A stretch of 64,000 nt of DNA from Allostella sp. ATCC 35155 (GTDB taxonomy: Bacteria > Pseudomonadota > Alphaproteobacteria > ATCC43930 > Allostellaceae): NCBI GenBank assembly GCA_006738865.1, contig AP019701.1:1670001-1734000 (forward strand), written 5' to 3'. Below are positions 15,825 through 24,918 of this stretch, piece by piece. Each line of letters starts with the position of its first letter. Position 1 is the stretch's first letter. Both the position numbers and the translations under genes were made by a program. The notes beneath the pieces are model-generated. The model searched no databases and had not been told where the DNA came from. It saw nothing but the letters and a program-made list of their open reading frames with translations.

Positions 15825-17012
15825 CTACTCGACCTTGGTGGCGCCGAGCACCCGCACCGGGCCGCCCGGATCCTTGGCGAGCCAGGCCGGCGTCTTGTGG
15901 CAGCGGTGGTCGGTCTCCGAGCAGGTGATCGGGCCGGGATAGACGTCCGTCTGGAAGTCCTTCAGCCCGTTCAGGGCGGCGACCAGCTTCTCGCGCGTCA
16001 GCTCCGGCCCGGCGCGGCGCAGCACCTCGACCATGACCTGGGCGCTGCCGATGCCGAAGAGGTTGAACACCGACAGGCGGTCGCCGGGGAACTTGGTCTC
16101 GATCGCCTTGCGCCACTTGTCGACGGCCGGATCCTGCGGCGTGTAGCGCACCATGGAGATGGTGCGGAACTTTGCCGTGGCGCCGGGCGAGCCGACCTGC
16201 TCCTCGAAGGCGGCGGGGTCGGCGATGCCGGTCTGGCCGATCGCCAGCGGCTTGAAGCCGAGCTTCTGGGCGTCGCGCATGAAGACCGCGGCCGGCTTCG
16301 GATAGAGCAGCATGATGACGGCGTCGGCATTCGTCATCTTCAGGCGCAGCACCTGGGCGGTGGCGTCGTTGGCGTCGGGCGAAAGCTCTTCGTCGGCGAC
16401 CGGCTTGATGTTCTTGGTCTTGAAGGCCTCGACCAGCGGGTTGTAGCGGGCGCGGCCCCAGGAATCGCGCATCGAGACGATGGCGATGCGCTTGGCGCCC
16501 TGGTCGATCGCGTACTGCAGCTGGGCCGCGCTCTCGATGCCCGAGGTCGTCGCCGTGCTGAAGATCGTCGGCGGGGTCGGGGTCGTGATGCCGTCATGGA
16601 CCGAAGCCATGACGATCAGCGGGACCTTGGCCTCGTCGATCGTCTCGCGCGCGGCGAAGGTGGCATTGCTGCAGCCGCCGCCGATCATCGCGAAGACCTG
16701 CTCCTGGTGGATCAGCTTCTTGACGGCGCCGATCGCCGAGGCCGGATCGCAGCGGTCGTCCTCGCGGACGAGCTGGAGCTTGCGGCCGTGGATGCCGCCG
16801 GCGGCGTTGATCTCGTCGAACACCACCTCGATGCCGTTCATCGGCAGCTTGCCGTAGAGATAGCCGGGGCCGGTCAGGGCCCCGAAGGTGCCGATCTTGA
16901 TCGTGTCGGCGGTCACCCCCGGCACCTGGGCCCAACCCGTCGCGGCGAAGGACGCCGCCATCAAGATTCCGGCCGTTCCGGCCTTCCACGCCTGTTGCAG
17001 AACCATCGCCAA
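15825..17012 (-). CDS. Periplasmic Leu/Ile/Val-like binding protein
   Basis: A 395-residue type I periplasmic binding protein (Peripla_BP_6) of the Liv importer. A Sec-type signal (GTAGILMAASFAATGWAQ) is followed by VPGVTADTIKIGTFGALTGPG, typical of this class. Later come GGIHGRKLQLVREDDRCDP (two cysteines, C near residue 92 and in CSNATF) and VSMRDSWGRARYNPLVEAF. A CxxTDHRC-like pair near the end (TCSETDHRCH) may form a disulfide. Ligand unknown; homologues in catabolic loci bind aromatic or aliphatic acids. The CoA-transferase gene lies 54 bases upstream on the same strand, so substrate uptake and activation appear co-transcribed. ATG 17012 or 17006 are both possible starts. Confidence 0.88.
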   Translation of the reverse strand: MAMVLQQAWKAGTAGILMAASFAATGWAQVPGVTADTIKIGTFGALTGPGYLYGKLPMNGIEVVFDEINAAGGIHGRKLQLVREDDRCDPASAIGAVKKLIHQEQVFAMIGGGCSNATFAARETIDEAKVPLIVMASVHDGITTPTPPTIFSTATTSGIESAAQLQYAIDQGAKRIAIVSMRDSWGRARYNPLVEAFKTKNIKPVADEELSPDANDATAQVLRLKMTNADAVIMLLYPKPAAVFMRDAQKLGFKPLAIGQTGIADPAAFEEQVGSPGATAKFRTISMVRYTPQDPAVDKWRKAIETKFPGDRLSVFNLFGIGSAQVMVEVLRRAGPELTREKLVAALNGLKDFQTDVYPGPITCSETDHRCHKTPAWLAKDPGGPVRVLGATKVE

Positions 17013-17066
17013 CTCCCTGCTTCGTCGGTCAACCTCTAAGCAAGAGCCGTTCCTGGCGCGGCGGGT

Positions 17067-18230
17067 CTACGCCCCCTTTGCCGGATCGGCCATTCCCACG
17101 GCGGCGAGGATCTCCGCCGTGTGCTCTCCCAGCCGCGGCGCCGGCCGCGTCACGGCTCCCGGCGTCTCGGACATCTTGACGGGCACGCCCAGCGTGCGGA
17201 ACCGGCCGGCGGTCGGGTGGTCCGTCTCGACCACCATGTCGCGGGCCAGGACGTGCGGATCGGCCAGCACCTCCTCGCAATGGAGGATCGGGCCGCACGG
17301 GATCGCGGCGGCGTCCATGGCGTCGAGCCAGTGCTGCGACGGACGCGTCCGCAGGTACGCCTGCAACACGTCGACCAGCGTGTCGTTGTTGCGCACGCGG
17401 TCGGCATTGGTGCGGAAGCGCGGATCGGCGGCCAGTTCGGGTGCGCCGAGGATCTCCGTCAGCCGCTCCCAGAAATTCTGCTGGCCGGCGCCGACCGTGA
17501 TCCAGCCGTCGGCCGTCTGGAACGCCTGATAGGGCGAGCTGCCGCGGTGGGCCTGCCCCAGGCGCTGGGGCCGCTCGCCGGTCGCGAAGACGTGGGCCGC
17601 CTCGTAGACCTCGAGCGAGAGGGCGGATTCCAGCAGCGAGGTTTCGACATGCTGGCCGCGGCCGGTGCGGTGCCGGGCCTCGACGGCGGCGAGCACGCCG
17701 ATGGCGAGGTGCATTCCGGCCGCGACATCCGAGATGGCGATCGGCAGGCGGTGCGGCGGGCCGTCGGCGGGGCCGCAGACGCTCATCAGGCCCGACATGC
17801 CCTGCGCGACGAGGTCGAAGCCGCCGCGCTCGCGGTAGGGGCCGGTCTGCCCGAAGCCGGAGATCGAGCCGAGGATGAGGCGCGGGTTGCGGGCATGCAG
17901 CACGTCCCAGCCGAGGCCGAGCCGGTCCATGGCGCCGGGGCGGTTGTTCTCGATCACGATGTCGGCGCCGTCGACGAGGCGCAGCACCGCCTCCTTGCCT
18001 TCCGGCGACTTCAGGTCCAGCGCGATGGACCGCTTGTTGCGGTTCCAGACCATGAAGGGCGCGCCTTCGCCGCCGACGAAGGGCGGCATCTTACGGGCGT
18101 CGTCGCCCGTCCCGGGGCGCTCGATCTTGATGACGTCGGCGCCGTGGTCGGCCAGCAGCATGGAGCAATACGGGCCGGAAAGATGGTTCGTGATATCGAG
18201 GACCGTGAGGCCGTCGAGGGCTCCGGGCAC
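17067..18230 (-). CDS. Family III CoA-transferase (CaiB/BaiF type)
   Basis: A 387-residue class III CoA-transferase, the normal length. It opens with PGALDGLTVLDITNHLSGPY and LADHGADVIKIERPGTGDDAR. The conserved aspartate that carries the CoA acyl intermediate is expected in SGFGQTGPYRERGGFDLVAQG. It moves CoA between carboxylic acids, activating the imported substrate. I prefer GTG 18230 over ATG 18287: the CaiB family starts at PGALDGL, a GGGGAG lies about 9 bases upstream, and the extra 19 codons would cover the palindromic operator. First gene of the CoA-transferase/Liv importer operon, divergent from the enoyl-CoA-hydratase-like gene. Confidence 0.87.
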   Translation of the reverse strand: MPGALDGLTVLDITNHLSGPYCSMLLADHGADVIKIERPGTGDDARKMPPFVGGEGAPFMVWNRNKRSIALDLKSPEGKEAVLRLVDGADIVIENNRPGAMDRLGLGWDVLHARNPRLILGSISGFGQTGPYRERGGFDLVAQGMSGLMSVCGPADGPPHRLPIAISDVAAGMHLAIGVLAAVEARHRTGRGQHVETSLLESALSLEVYEAAHVFATGERPQRLGQAHRGSSPYQAFQTADGWITVGAGQQNFWERLTEILGAPELAADPRFRTNADRVRNNDTLVDVLQAYLRTRPSQHWLDAMDAAAIPCGPILHCEEVLADPHVLARDMVVETDHPTAGRFRTLGVPVKMSETPGAVTRPAPRLGEHTAEILAAVGMADPAKGA

Positions 18231-18260
18231 GGGCTCTGCTCCCCGGTTGCTGCGAAAGAT

Positions 18261-18279
18261 CTTGTATACAGTACACGAG
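18261..18279. promoter_or_regulatory. Palindromic operator between divergent operons (GntR-like)
   Basis: CTTGTATACAGTACACGAG is an imperfect palindrome: arms CTTGTATAC and GTACACGAG around a central A, 7 of 9 base pairs matching. TTGTATAC-type half-sites are typical of FCD-class GntR regulators, and a gene for one lies at 24905 in the divergent operon. It sits 30 bases from GTG 18230 and 39 bases from GTG 18319, so it could control both directions. Confidence 0.55.
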
Positions 18280-18318
18280 ATGGCCATCCTTGCAACACGT
18301 CAACCGGAGGGAGGCCGC

Positions 18319-19110
18319 GTGGTCGGCAGCCAGCAGGGATTGGCCGTCGAGACCGATGACGGCGTCGCGATCGTGACCATCGACCGCCCCGCCCGGCGCA
18401 ATGCCGTGTCGCTCGCCATGTGGCGCGGGCTGGCGGAGATTTTCGCGGAACTCGGGCAGCGGGCCGACGTGCGGGCGGTCATCCTGACCGGTGCGGGCGG
18501 GCATTTCTGCGCCGGGGCCGACATCTCGGAATTCCCGCTGGTGCGCGCCGATTCGGCGATGGGCCTGGTCTACGAGGAGACCGCCGACGCCGCGACGCGG
18601 GCGATCCGCGACTGCCCGCGCCCGACCATCGCCGCCGTCTCCGGCTATGCGATGGGCGGCGGCTGCGGCATCGCGCTGGCCTGCGACTTCCGCGTCGGCG
18701 ACGCGACCACGCGCATGGGAATTCCCGCGGCGCGCCTCGGCATCGTCTATGGCCCGCTCGACTGCGACCTGCTGCTGCGCCAGGTCGGCCTCGCCAACGC
18801 CAAGCGCGTCCTCTACGCCGGCCGCGCGTTCGAACTCGCGGACTGCCGCGCGATGGGCCTGCTGGACGCCGTCGCCGAGACCGGTACGGCGCTGGCGGCG
18901 GCCCGCGCCTGGGCGAGGCAGTTGTCGGAGAACGCCCCGCTCTCCATCGCCGGCGCCAAGCTGGTGCTCGACGCGCTCGCCTCGGGAATGGTCGAGGCGC
19001 ACGCCCACGAGATCGAGGCGGCCATCGCGCGGGCCATGGACAGCGCCGACTATCGCGAAGGACAGGCCGCCTTCGCCGAGAAGCGCGCGCCCCGCTTCAC
19101 CGGCCGATGA
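18319..19110 (+). CDS. Enoyl-CoA hydratase/isomerase superfamily protein
   Basis: A 263-residue crotonase-fold protein. The oxyanion-hole segments are clear: GGHFCAGADISEF and SGYAMGGGCGIALACDFRV. Oddly, both catalytic glutamates of true hydratases look replaced. The usual P-E of the first is P-A-A-R in MGIPAARLGIVYG, and the second falls in RVLYAGRAFELAD without a matching E. So the reaction may be isomerisation, decarboxylation, C-C cleavage or thioester hydrolysis, not hydration. GTG 18319 is chosen: GGAGGGAGG lies 5 bases upstream at 18305-18313, whereas ATG 18280 has no ribosome-binding site and touches the operator. The stop overlaps hyuA in ATGA. First gene of a seven-gene operon. Confidence 0.85.
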   Translation: MVGSQQGLAVETDDGVAIVTIDRPARRNAVSLAMWRGLAEIFAELGQRADVRAVILTGAGGHFCAGADISEFPLVRADSAMGLVYEETADAATRAIRDCPRPTIAAVSGYAMGGGCGIALACDFRVGDATTRMGIPAARLGIVYGPLDCDLLLRQVGLANAKRVLYAGRAFELADCRAMGLLDAVAETGTALAAARAWARQLSENAPLSIAGAKLVLDALASGMVEAHAHEIEAAIARAMDSADYREGQAAFAEKRAPRFTGR

Positions 19111-21179
19111 ACCCGAACCAGCGGAGCAGCAGCGTGACTTCAGGCAGGAACTGGCTGGGCGTCGATGTCGGCGGCACCTTCACCGATCTCGTGCTCTTCG
19201 ACCGCGACAGCGGCCGGCTGCAGGTGCTGAAGACGCCGTCGACGCCGCAGGACCAGTCGGAAGGCATCCTGGCCGGGGTGCGCCGGCTCGACGTCGGTGC
19301 CGACGGGCTGGAGCGCATCGTCCACGGCACCACGGTCGCGACCAATACCGCGCTGGAAGGCGACGGGGCGCGGTTGGCGGTGGTGGCGACGGCGGGGCAC
19401 CGCGACGTGCTGGTGGTCGGCCGCGGCAACCGCATGGCCATGTACAACATCAAGGCGCCGCCGAACCGTCCGCTGGTGCCGCGCTCGCGCTGCCTGGAGG
19501 TGCGCGAGCGGCTGGCGGCCGACGGATCGGTCGCCGTACCGCTCGACGAGGACGACGTCGCGGCGGTCGGCCGGCGGCTGGCGGAGGAGGGGGTCGAGGC
19601 CGTCGCCATCTGCTTCCTCCATTCCTACGCCAACCCGGAGCATGAGCGCCGCGCGGCCGAGATCCTGGCCGAAATGCTGCCGGGCGTCGTCGTCACCGGC
19701 TCGGCCGAAGTGCTGCCCGAGTATCGCGAGTACGAACGCTTCTCGACGACCGCGCTCAACGCCTTCGTCGCGCCGCGGATGCGCCGCTATCTCGGCGAGC
19801 TGCGCAACCGGCTGGGCGCCGCCGGCATTTCGGCGCCCCTCTCGATCATGACCTCCAACGGCGGCACCCTGCCGGCCGAGCGGGTCGAGGCGATGCCGGT
19901 CCTCTCGATGCTGTCGGGGCCGGCCGGCGGCGCCATCGCCGCCTCCTATGTCGGCGCGGCTGCCGGCCATCCCGACGTCATCACCTGCGACATGGGCGGC
20001 ACCTCGACCGACGTCTGCCTCGTGCGCGGCGGCGAGTTCGCCATGACGACGGAGGGCCGCGTCGGTGCCTTCCCGGTCAAGATCCGCCAGATCGACATCA
20101 ACACCATCGGCGCCGGCGGCGGCAGCATCGCCGCCGTCCAGGCCGGCGGTTTCCTCACCGTCGGCCCGCGCTCGGCCAAGGCGTTTCCCGGCCCGGCCTG
20201 CTTCGGGCGCGGCGGCACCGAACCCACCGTCACCGACGCCAACGTCGCGCTCGGCCGGCTCGGGACCGATCGGCTGCTGGGGGGCGAGATCCGGCTCGAC
20301 CGCGACGCGGCGCTGGCCGCCGTCGCGCGCCTGGGCGGCGAGGTCGGGCTCTCGGTCGAGGCGATGGCCGAGGGCATCCTGCGCATCGCCGTCGTCTCCA
20401 TGGCCGGCGCCATCAAGGAGGTCTCCGTGATGCGCGGCATCGACCCGCGCGACTTCGCGCTCCTCCCCTATGGCGGCGCCGGTCCGCTGCAGGCGGTCGC
20501 CATCGCCGAGGAGCTCGGCATGCGCACCGTCGTCGTGCCGCCGATGCCGGGCAACTTCTCGGCCTTCGGGCTCCTCGTCGCCGACTTCCGCCGCGATCTC
20601 GTCCGCACGCGCGTCTCGGCGCTGGGCGCCCTGGCCGCGGCCGACATGCGCGCGCTGCTCGCCGAGCTGGCCGATGCCGGCCGCGACGAACTGGAGGCGG
20701 CGGGCTTCCCGGAGGAGCGGCGGCGGTTCACCGCCAGCCTCGACATGCGCTACGCCGGACAGTCGTTCGAGCTGTCGGTGCCGGCCGCCCTCGACATCGA
20801 CGACCTCGGCGCGCTCGCCCGGGCCTTCGAGGATGTCTACGTCGCGCGCTATGGCGGCACGACCACCGCGCCGATCGAGGTCGTCAGCTATCGCGTCGCC
20901 GCCTGGGGCCTGTCGGACAAGCCGGAACTGCCGGCGATCGAGGGCGCCGGCCGGAGCCTGGACGCCGCCCGCATCGGCACGCGCGACATCGTCTTCGGCG
21001 GTACGGCGCAGGCGACGCCGATCCTCGATCGTGACCGCCTGCCGGTCGGCGAGGGCGTGACGGGGCCGGTCATCATCGAGGAAGAGGGGTCGTCGACCGT
21101 GGTGCCGCCCGGCTGGTCGGCCGCGCTCGACCGGATCGGCTGCATCGTGCTGCGCCGAAGCGAAGGAGTCCTGTCGTGA
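19107..21179 (+). CDS. hyuA: Hydantoinase/oxoprolinase subunit A (HyuA type)
   Basis: A 690-residue protein of the hydantoinase A/5-oxoprolinase/acetone-carboxylase beta family, with an ASKHA ATPase fold. N-terminal phosphate-binding motif GVDVGGTFTDLVLFD, then GTTVATNTALEGDGA, the second phosphate segment TCDMGGTSTDVCLV, GAGGGSIAAV, and PYGGAGPLQA near the end. It uses ATP to phosphorylate or activate a cyclic amide, ketone or acid for the partner B subunit. ATG 19107 overlaps the previous stop; an in-frame GTG at 19134 (GGAGCAGCAGC upstream, VTSGRNWLGVD) is a credible alternative. The substrate is not predictable: oxoproline, hydantoins, acetone-like ketones and caprolactam enzymes all belong here. 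Confidence 0.88.
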   Translation: MNPNQRSSSVTSGRNWLGVDVGGTFTDLVLFDRDSGRLQVLKTPSTPQDQSEGILAGVRRLDVGADGLERIVHGTTVATNTALEGDGARLAVVATAGHRDVLVVGRGNRMAMYNIKAPPNRPLVPRSRCLEVRERLAADGSVAVPLDEDDVAAVGRRLAEEGVEAVAICFLHSYANPEHERRAAEILAEMLPGVVVTGSAEVLPEYREYERFSTTALNAFVAPRMRRYLGELRNRLGAAGISAPLSIMTSNGGTLPAERVEAMPVLSMLSGPAGGAIAASYVGAAAGHPDVITCDMGGTSTDVCLVRGGEFAMTTEGRVGAFPVKIRQIDINTIGAGGGSIAAVQAGGFLTVGPRSAKAFPGPACFGRGGTEPTVTDANVALGRLGTDRLLGGEIRLDRDAALAAVARLGGEVGLSVEAMAEGILRIAVVSMAGAIKEVSVMRGIDPRDFALLPYGGAGPLQAVAIAEELGMRTVVVPPMPGNFSAFGLLVADFRRDLVRTRVSALGALAAADMRALLAELADAGRDELEAAGFPEERRRFTASLDMRYAGQSFELSVPAALDIDDLGALARAFEDVYVARYGGTTTAPIEVVSYRVAAWGLSDKPELPAIEGAGRSLDAARIGTRDIVFGGTAQATPILDRDRLPVGEGVTGPVIIEEEGSSTVVPPGWSAALDRIGCIVLRRSEGVLS

Positions 21180-23230
21180 GCATCGATCCGATCACGCTGG
21201 AGGTCCTGACCCAGGGCCTGATCTCGATCGTCCGCGAGATGCGGGCGACCGTCTGCCGCACCGCGAGTTCGGTCGCGATCTATGACGCCAAGGACTTCTC
21301 CTGCGGCCTCTTCGCGCCCGACAGCCAGGTGGTGGCGCAGTCCGAGGATATCGGCTCGCACGTCGTGCCGCTGCCCTGGTCGGTGCGCTCGGCGATGGAG
21401 AAGCTCGGCCGCGACCTCAAGCCCGGCGACGTCATCCTCTCCAACGATCCCTATACCGGCGGCACGCACCTCAACGACGTGACGGTCATCTTCCCGGTGT
21501 TCCAGGACGGCCGCCTGATCTTCTTCCCGGCGGTCCGCGCCCACTGGGCCGACGTCGGCGGCATGGTACCCGGCAGCATGTCGGGCAAGGCGACCGAGAT
21601 CTACCAGGAAGGCGTGCGCATCCCGCCGATCAAGATCCAGGAGGGCGGCCGCTTCAACGACGCGGCGCTCGACCTCTTGCTCTCCAACATGCGGGTGCCG
21701 GAGGAGCGGCTGGGCGACCTCGAGGCCAGCCTCGCTTCCTGCCGCGTCGCCGAGAAGCGCATCCACGAACTCTGCGCCCGCTACGGCGTCGATACGCTGC
21801 TGGAGGCGGTGCGGCTCGATCTCGACCGCTCGGAGGCGCGCATGCGCGCCTGCATCGCCGAGCTGCCGGACGGCACCTACCGCTTCGAGGATTATCTCGA
21901 GACCTACATGGGCGGCCGCTTCGAGCCGCTGCTGCTGCCGCTGTCGCTGACCATCGCCGGCGACCGCATGAAGGCGGACTTCACCGGCGCCTCGCCGCAG
22001 GTGCCGTTCCCGGTCAACTCGACGGCAGCGGTGACGGCGGCGTCGGTCTTCATCGCAGTCAAGTCGATCTTCGATCCGGCGGCGCCCTTGAACCAGGGTT
22101 CGTTCCGGCCGATCGAGGTCGACGCGCCGCCCGGGACCATCGTCAACGTCCAGCGCCCGGCCCCGGCCGGCTCGCATGGCGAAATCCGCAAACGCGTCAT
22201 CGCGACCATGGTCGGCGCCCTGTCGCAGGTGGTGCCCGACCGGGTGGCGGGCGATCTCTGCCGCACCTCCTTCCACAACCTCATCGGCGGCTACGACCGG
22301 CGCACCAAGCGGGAGTGGGTCCACTACGAATGGTCGGCCGGCGGCAATGGCGGCTTCCGCGAGAATGACGGGCCGAGTGCCATGGCGACGATCGACTGGG
22401 GCGACCTCGTCACCGTGCAGTCGTCGGAGGTGATCGAGACGCGGCTGCCGCTGGTCGTCGAGACTTCGCGGCTGTCCACCGACTCCGGCGGTGCCGGCAC
22501 CACCCGCGGCGGCCTGTCGATGCAGCGATCGATGCGCGTCGTGGCGCCGGATGCGAAGTACTCGCTGCTGTCGGACGGCGCGGTGTTGCCCGCCTTCGGG
22601 GTGCTCGGCGGGCGGTCCGGCGTGCCGGTCGGCTCCTGGGTCGAGACCGATGGCGTCGTCGAGGGTTTCGATACGCCGGGCAAGATCGCCGGACATCCGG
22701 TGGACGAGGGCGGCATCGTCGTCGTGCGCTCTGCCGGCGGCGGCGGCTATGGCGACCCGCTGCTGCGCGACCCGGCGCGCGTCGCCGAGGACGTCCGCGA
22801 GGAGTACGTCTCGCGCGCGGCGGCCCACGACCTCTATGGCGTCGCGCTCGATGCCCGCGGTGGGGTCGATGCGGTCGCGACCGAGGCGCTGCGCCGCCGG
22901 CTGCGCGCCTTGCGCTTCGCGCTGCCGACCGTCGAGGTCGCCGATTCCTACGAAGCGGGCGCAGTCAGCCGGCGGCGCGTCTGCCGGCTCCATCCGAAGG
23001 ACGCGGCCGCGGCCGGCCTGGCGGCCGACGAGGTGGTGGAACTGGATGCCGGCCATGCGGCGCCGCTGCGCGCGTGGGTCCGCGTCGATCCGTCGGTGGC
23101 GCCGGGCACCCTGCCGATCGATGCCTTCGGGCTGGCCGTCCTGAAGGTGACGGCCGGCGCGCCGCTCGAAATCCGCCGCGTCGCCACCGTCGTCCCGCCG
23201 CAGGCGCGCTTCGCCGAGGCAGCGGAGTAG
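21176..23230 (+). CDS. hyuB: Hydantoinase/oxoprolinase subunit B (HyuB type)
   Basis: A 684-residue hydantoinase B family protein. Conserved elements seen: DPITLEVLTQGLISIVREM at the start, FSCGLFAPDSQVVAQSEDI, SNDPYTGGTHLNDVTV (likely metal site), GTHL/HWADVGGM and GGGGYGDPLLRDP. The C-terminal 150 residues (about 535-684) form a less conserved extension. It forms the catalytic partner of HyuA. GTG 21176 overlaps the hyuA stop by 4 bases (GTGA), which fixes stoichiometric coupling. Confidence 0.88.
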   Translation: MSIDPITLEVLTQGLISIVREMRATVCRTASSVAIYDAKDFSCGLFAPDSQVVAQSEDIGSHVVPLPWSVRSAMEKLGRDLKPGDVILSNDPYTGGTHLNDVTVIFPVFQDGRLIFFPAVRAHWADVGGMVPGSMSGKATEIYQEGVRIPPIKIQEGGRFNDAALDLLLSNMRVPEERLGDLEASLASCRVAEKRIHELCARYGVDTLLEAVRLDLDRSEARMRACIAELPDGTYRFEDYLETYMGGRFEPLLLPLSLTIAGDRMKADFTGASPQVPFPVNSTAAVTAASVFIAVKSIFDPAAPLNQGSFRPIEVDAPPGTIVNVQRPAPAGSHGEIRKRVIATMVGALSQVVPDRVAGDLCRTSFHNLIGGYDRRTKREWVHYEWSAGGNGGFRENDGPSAMATIDWGDLVTVQSSEVIETRLPLVVETSRLSTDSGGAGTTRGGLSMQRSMRVVAPDAKYSLLSDGAVLPAFGVLGGRSGVPVGSWVETDGVVEGFDTPGKIAGHPVDEGGIVVVRSAGGGGYGDPLLRDPARVAEDVREEYVSRAAAHDLYGVALDARGGVDAVATEALRRRLRALRFALPTVEVADSYEAGAVSRRRVCRLHPKDAAAAGLAADEVVELDAGHAAPLRAWVRVDPSVAPGTLPIDAFGLAVLKVTAGAPLEIRRVATVVPPQARFAEAAE

Positions 23231-23251
23231 GGCAGGGGGCGGCGCGCGGCC

Positions 23252-24181
23252 ATGACCATCCTCGTCACCGGCATCGGGGGGCTGATCGGGGCGGCCGTGC
23301 TGCGCCGCCTCGTGCGGCTGGGCCGGCCGGTCGTGGCGATGGATCGCATGGTCCCGCCGGGACTCGACCTCGAACGGCTGGGGGTGCCGTTCCTGCCGCA
23401 CGACCTGCCCGATCCGCAGCGCTGGCACGAGGCGGTCGCACGCTTCGGCATCCGCCGGGTCGTCCATGCCGGCAGCATCTCCGGCCCGATGCTGCTCGGC
23501 GACAACCCTGCCCGCATCCTCGACATCAATCTCGGCGGCCTGGCGGGCCTGTTGGAGGCGGCGCGCATCCACCGCCTCGGCCGCATCGTCTGGTTCTCCT
23601 CGATCATGGCCTATGGCGAGCGGAGCGACCTGGAGCCGGTCGGGGAGGAGGTCGCGCTGCATCCCCATACCGTCTATGGCGCGACCAAGGCCGCCGGTGA
23701 GGCGCTGCTCGACGCCTATGGGGCCGAGCAGGGCGTGGATGCGGTCGCGCTGCGCGTCGCCTCCTGCTACGGCCCCGGCCGGACGACATCCTGCCTCATC
23801 CGCACGCTGGTCGAGGATGGGCTGGCAGGCCGCATCACGCGGGTCCATCCGGCGGGCGGCCGCTCGCGCCAGCATATCTTCGTGGAGGACGTGGTCGACG
23901 CGGTCCTGGCGGCGCTCGACGCGCCCGGGCTGCCGCGCCGCGCCTACAATATCGGACCGGGCCGCTGCCAGACCCTGGACGAGATCGTGGCGGCGGTCCG
24001 CGAAGCGGTGCCGGGGGCGGCCGCCGTGACGGATCCGGCGGGCCTCGCCTGGAACACCTTCGGCGTCGGCGCCTTGCGGATCGAGGCCGCCGCGCGCGAC
24101 CTCGCGTTCCGTCCGGCGACGGGCATCGCGGCGGGGGCGGCAGCCACCCGCGACTGGGTTCTCGCGAGGACGGGCGCATGA
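23252..24181 (+). CDS. NAD-dependent epimerase/dehydratase (extended SDR)
   Basis: A 309-residue extended SDR. It has the N-terminal GGxGxxG-like TGIGGLIGAAVLRRL, the aspartate of MDRM ending the second strand, catalytic S-S in VWFSSIMAYGE and the YxxxK pair in VYGATKAAGE. Downstream are CYGPGRTTSCLIRTL and QHIFVEDVVDAV (family VxDV motif). Such proteins epimerise or dehydrate sugar nucleotides, but in catabolic operons they also act as 4-carbon acid or threonine-type dehydrogenases (DenD/LtnD relatives). In this operon a dehydrogenase of the degradation route is more likely than cell-envelope sugar synthesis. The stop overlaps the next gene in ATGA. Confidence 0.82.
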   Translation: MTILVTGIGGLIGAAVLRRLVRLGRPVVAMDRMVPPGLDLERLGVPFLPHDLPDPQRWHEAVARFGIRRVVHAGSISGPMLLGDNPARILDINLGGLAGLLEAARIHRLGRIVWFSSIMAYGERSDLEPVGEEVALHPHTVYGATKAAGEALLDAYGAEQGVDAVALRVASCYGPGRTTSCLIRTLVEDGLAGRITRVHPAGGRSRQHIFVEDVVDAVLAALDAPGLPRRAYNIGPGRCQTLDEIVAAVREAVPGAAAVTDPAGLAWNTFGVGALRIEAAARDLAFRPATGIAAGAAATRDWVLARTGA

Positions 24182-24918
24182 CACTGGCGAACGACCTCGA
24201 CCTGACCGGGCGCCGCATCCTCGTGACGGGCGCGGCCAACGGCTTCGGCGCGGCGATGGCGGAGAGCTTCCGCGCGGCCGGGGCCACGCTGGTGCTGGCC
24301 GACATCGAGGCGGAGCCGCTCGCCGCCATTTCCGGCCGGCTCGGCGCCGAGCATCATGTCTACGATCAGGCGGACCCGGCCGCGATCGACCGGCTGGCCG
24401 CCGTCGCGGGTGCGGTCGACACGCTGGTCGCCAATGCCGGCGTCCTCGTCGCCAAGCCGCTGCTGGAGACCAGCCTCGCGGAGATGCGCCGCATCGTCGA
24501 TGTCGATTTCCTCGGCACCGTCCGGCTGATCCAGCAGGTCGGCCGCGGCATGGTCGAGCGGCGGCGCGGGACGATCCTGGCGATCGGATCGCAGACGGCC
24601 TTCTCCGGCGGCGAGAACCGCGCGGTCTATGCCGCGGCCAAAGCCGGTGTCTCGCAGGTCGTGCGTGGCGCCGCGGTCGAATGGGGACCGCACGGCGTCC
24701 GCGTCCTCTGCCTCGCGCCCGGCCGCTGCATCACCCGCATGACCGAGGTCACGGCGCAGGCGGGCCTGTCCGGCGACCGCGGGCTCGCCAGGGTGGCGCT
24801 CGGCCGCTGGGGCAGCGCCGAGGAGATCGCCAAGCTCGCCCATTTCCTGATTTCGGACGCGGCCGGCTACGTCACGGGCGAGACGGTGATCGCCGACGGC
24901 GGCTATGTCCTCGGATAG
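24178..24918 (+). CDS. SDR family oxidoreductase
   Basis: A 246-residue classical SDR: coenzyme motif TGAANGFGAAMAE, NAGVLVAKPLLE, catalytic serine in AIGSQTAF, YxxxK in VYAAAKAGVSQ, and the C-terminal YVTGETVIADGGYVLG ending that is near-universal in FabG-like enzymes. D at the end of the second strand (LADIEAE) suggests NAD preference. Probably oxidises an intermediate of the same degradation route as the hydantoinase pair. The final 14 bases overlap the GntR gene. Confidence 0.86.
   Translation: MTLANDLDLTGRRILVTGAANGFGAAMAESFRAAGATLVLADIEAEPLAAISGRLGAEHHVYDQADPAAIDRLAAVAGAVDTLVANAGVLVAKPLLETSLAEMRRIVDVDFLGTVRLIQQVGRGMVERRRGTILAIGSQTAFSGGENRAVYAAAKAGVSQVVRGAAVEWGPHGVRVLCLAPGRCITRMTEVTAQAGLSGDRGLARVALGRWGSAEEIAKLAHFLISDAAGYVTGETVIADGGYVLG

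Noticed and set aside
13921-16116. A 731-codon frame spanning livM, livH and part of the binding protein
   Set aside because: Only the last 337 codons (livM) carry homology; the rest lies out of frame over livH.
17028-17053. GGAAC-N16-GTT as an EcfG promoter for the Liv binding-protein gene
   Set aside because: The spacing is two bases shorter than in the accepted motifs and the CGTT element is not matched.
18231-18287. N-terminal extension of the CoA-transferase to ATG 18287
   Set aside because: The family begins at PGALDGL, a better ribosome-binding site precedes GTG 18230, and the extension would cover the palindromic operator.
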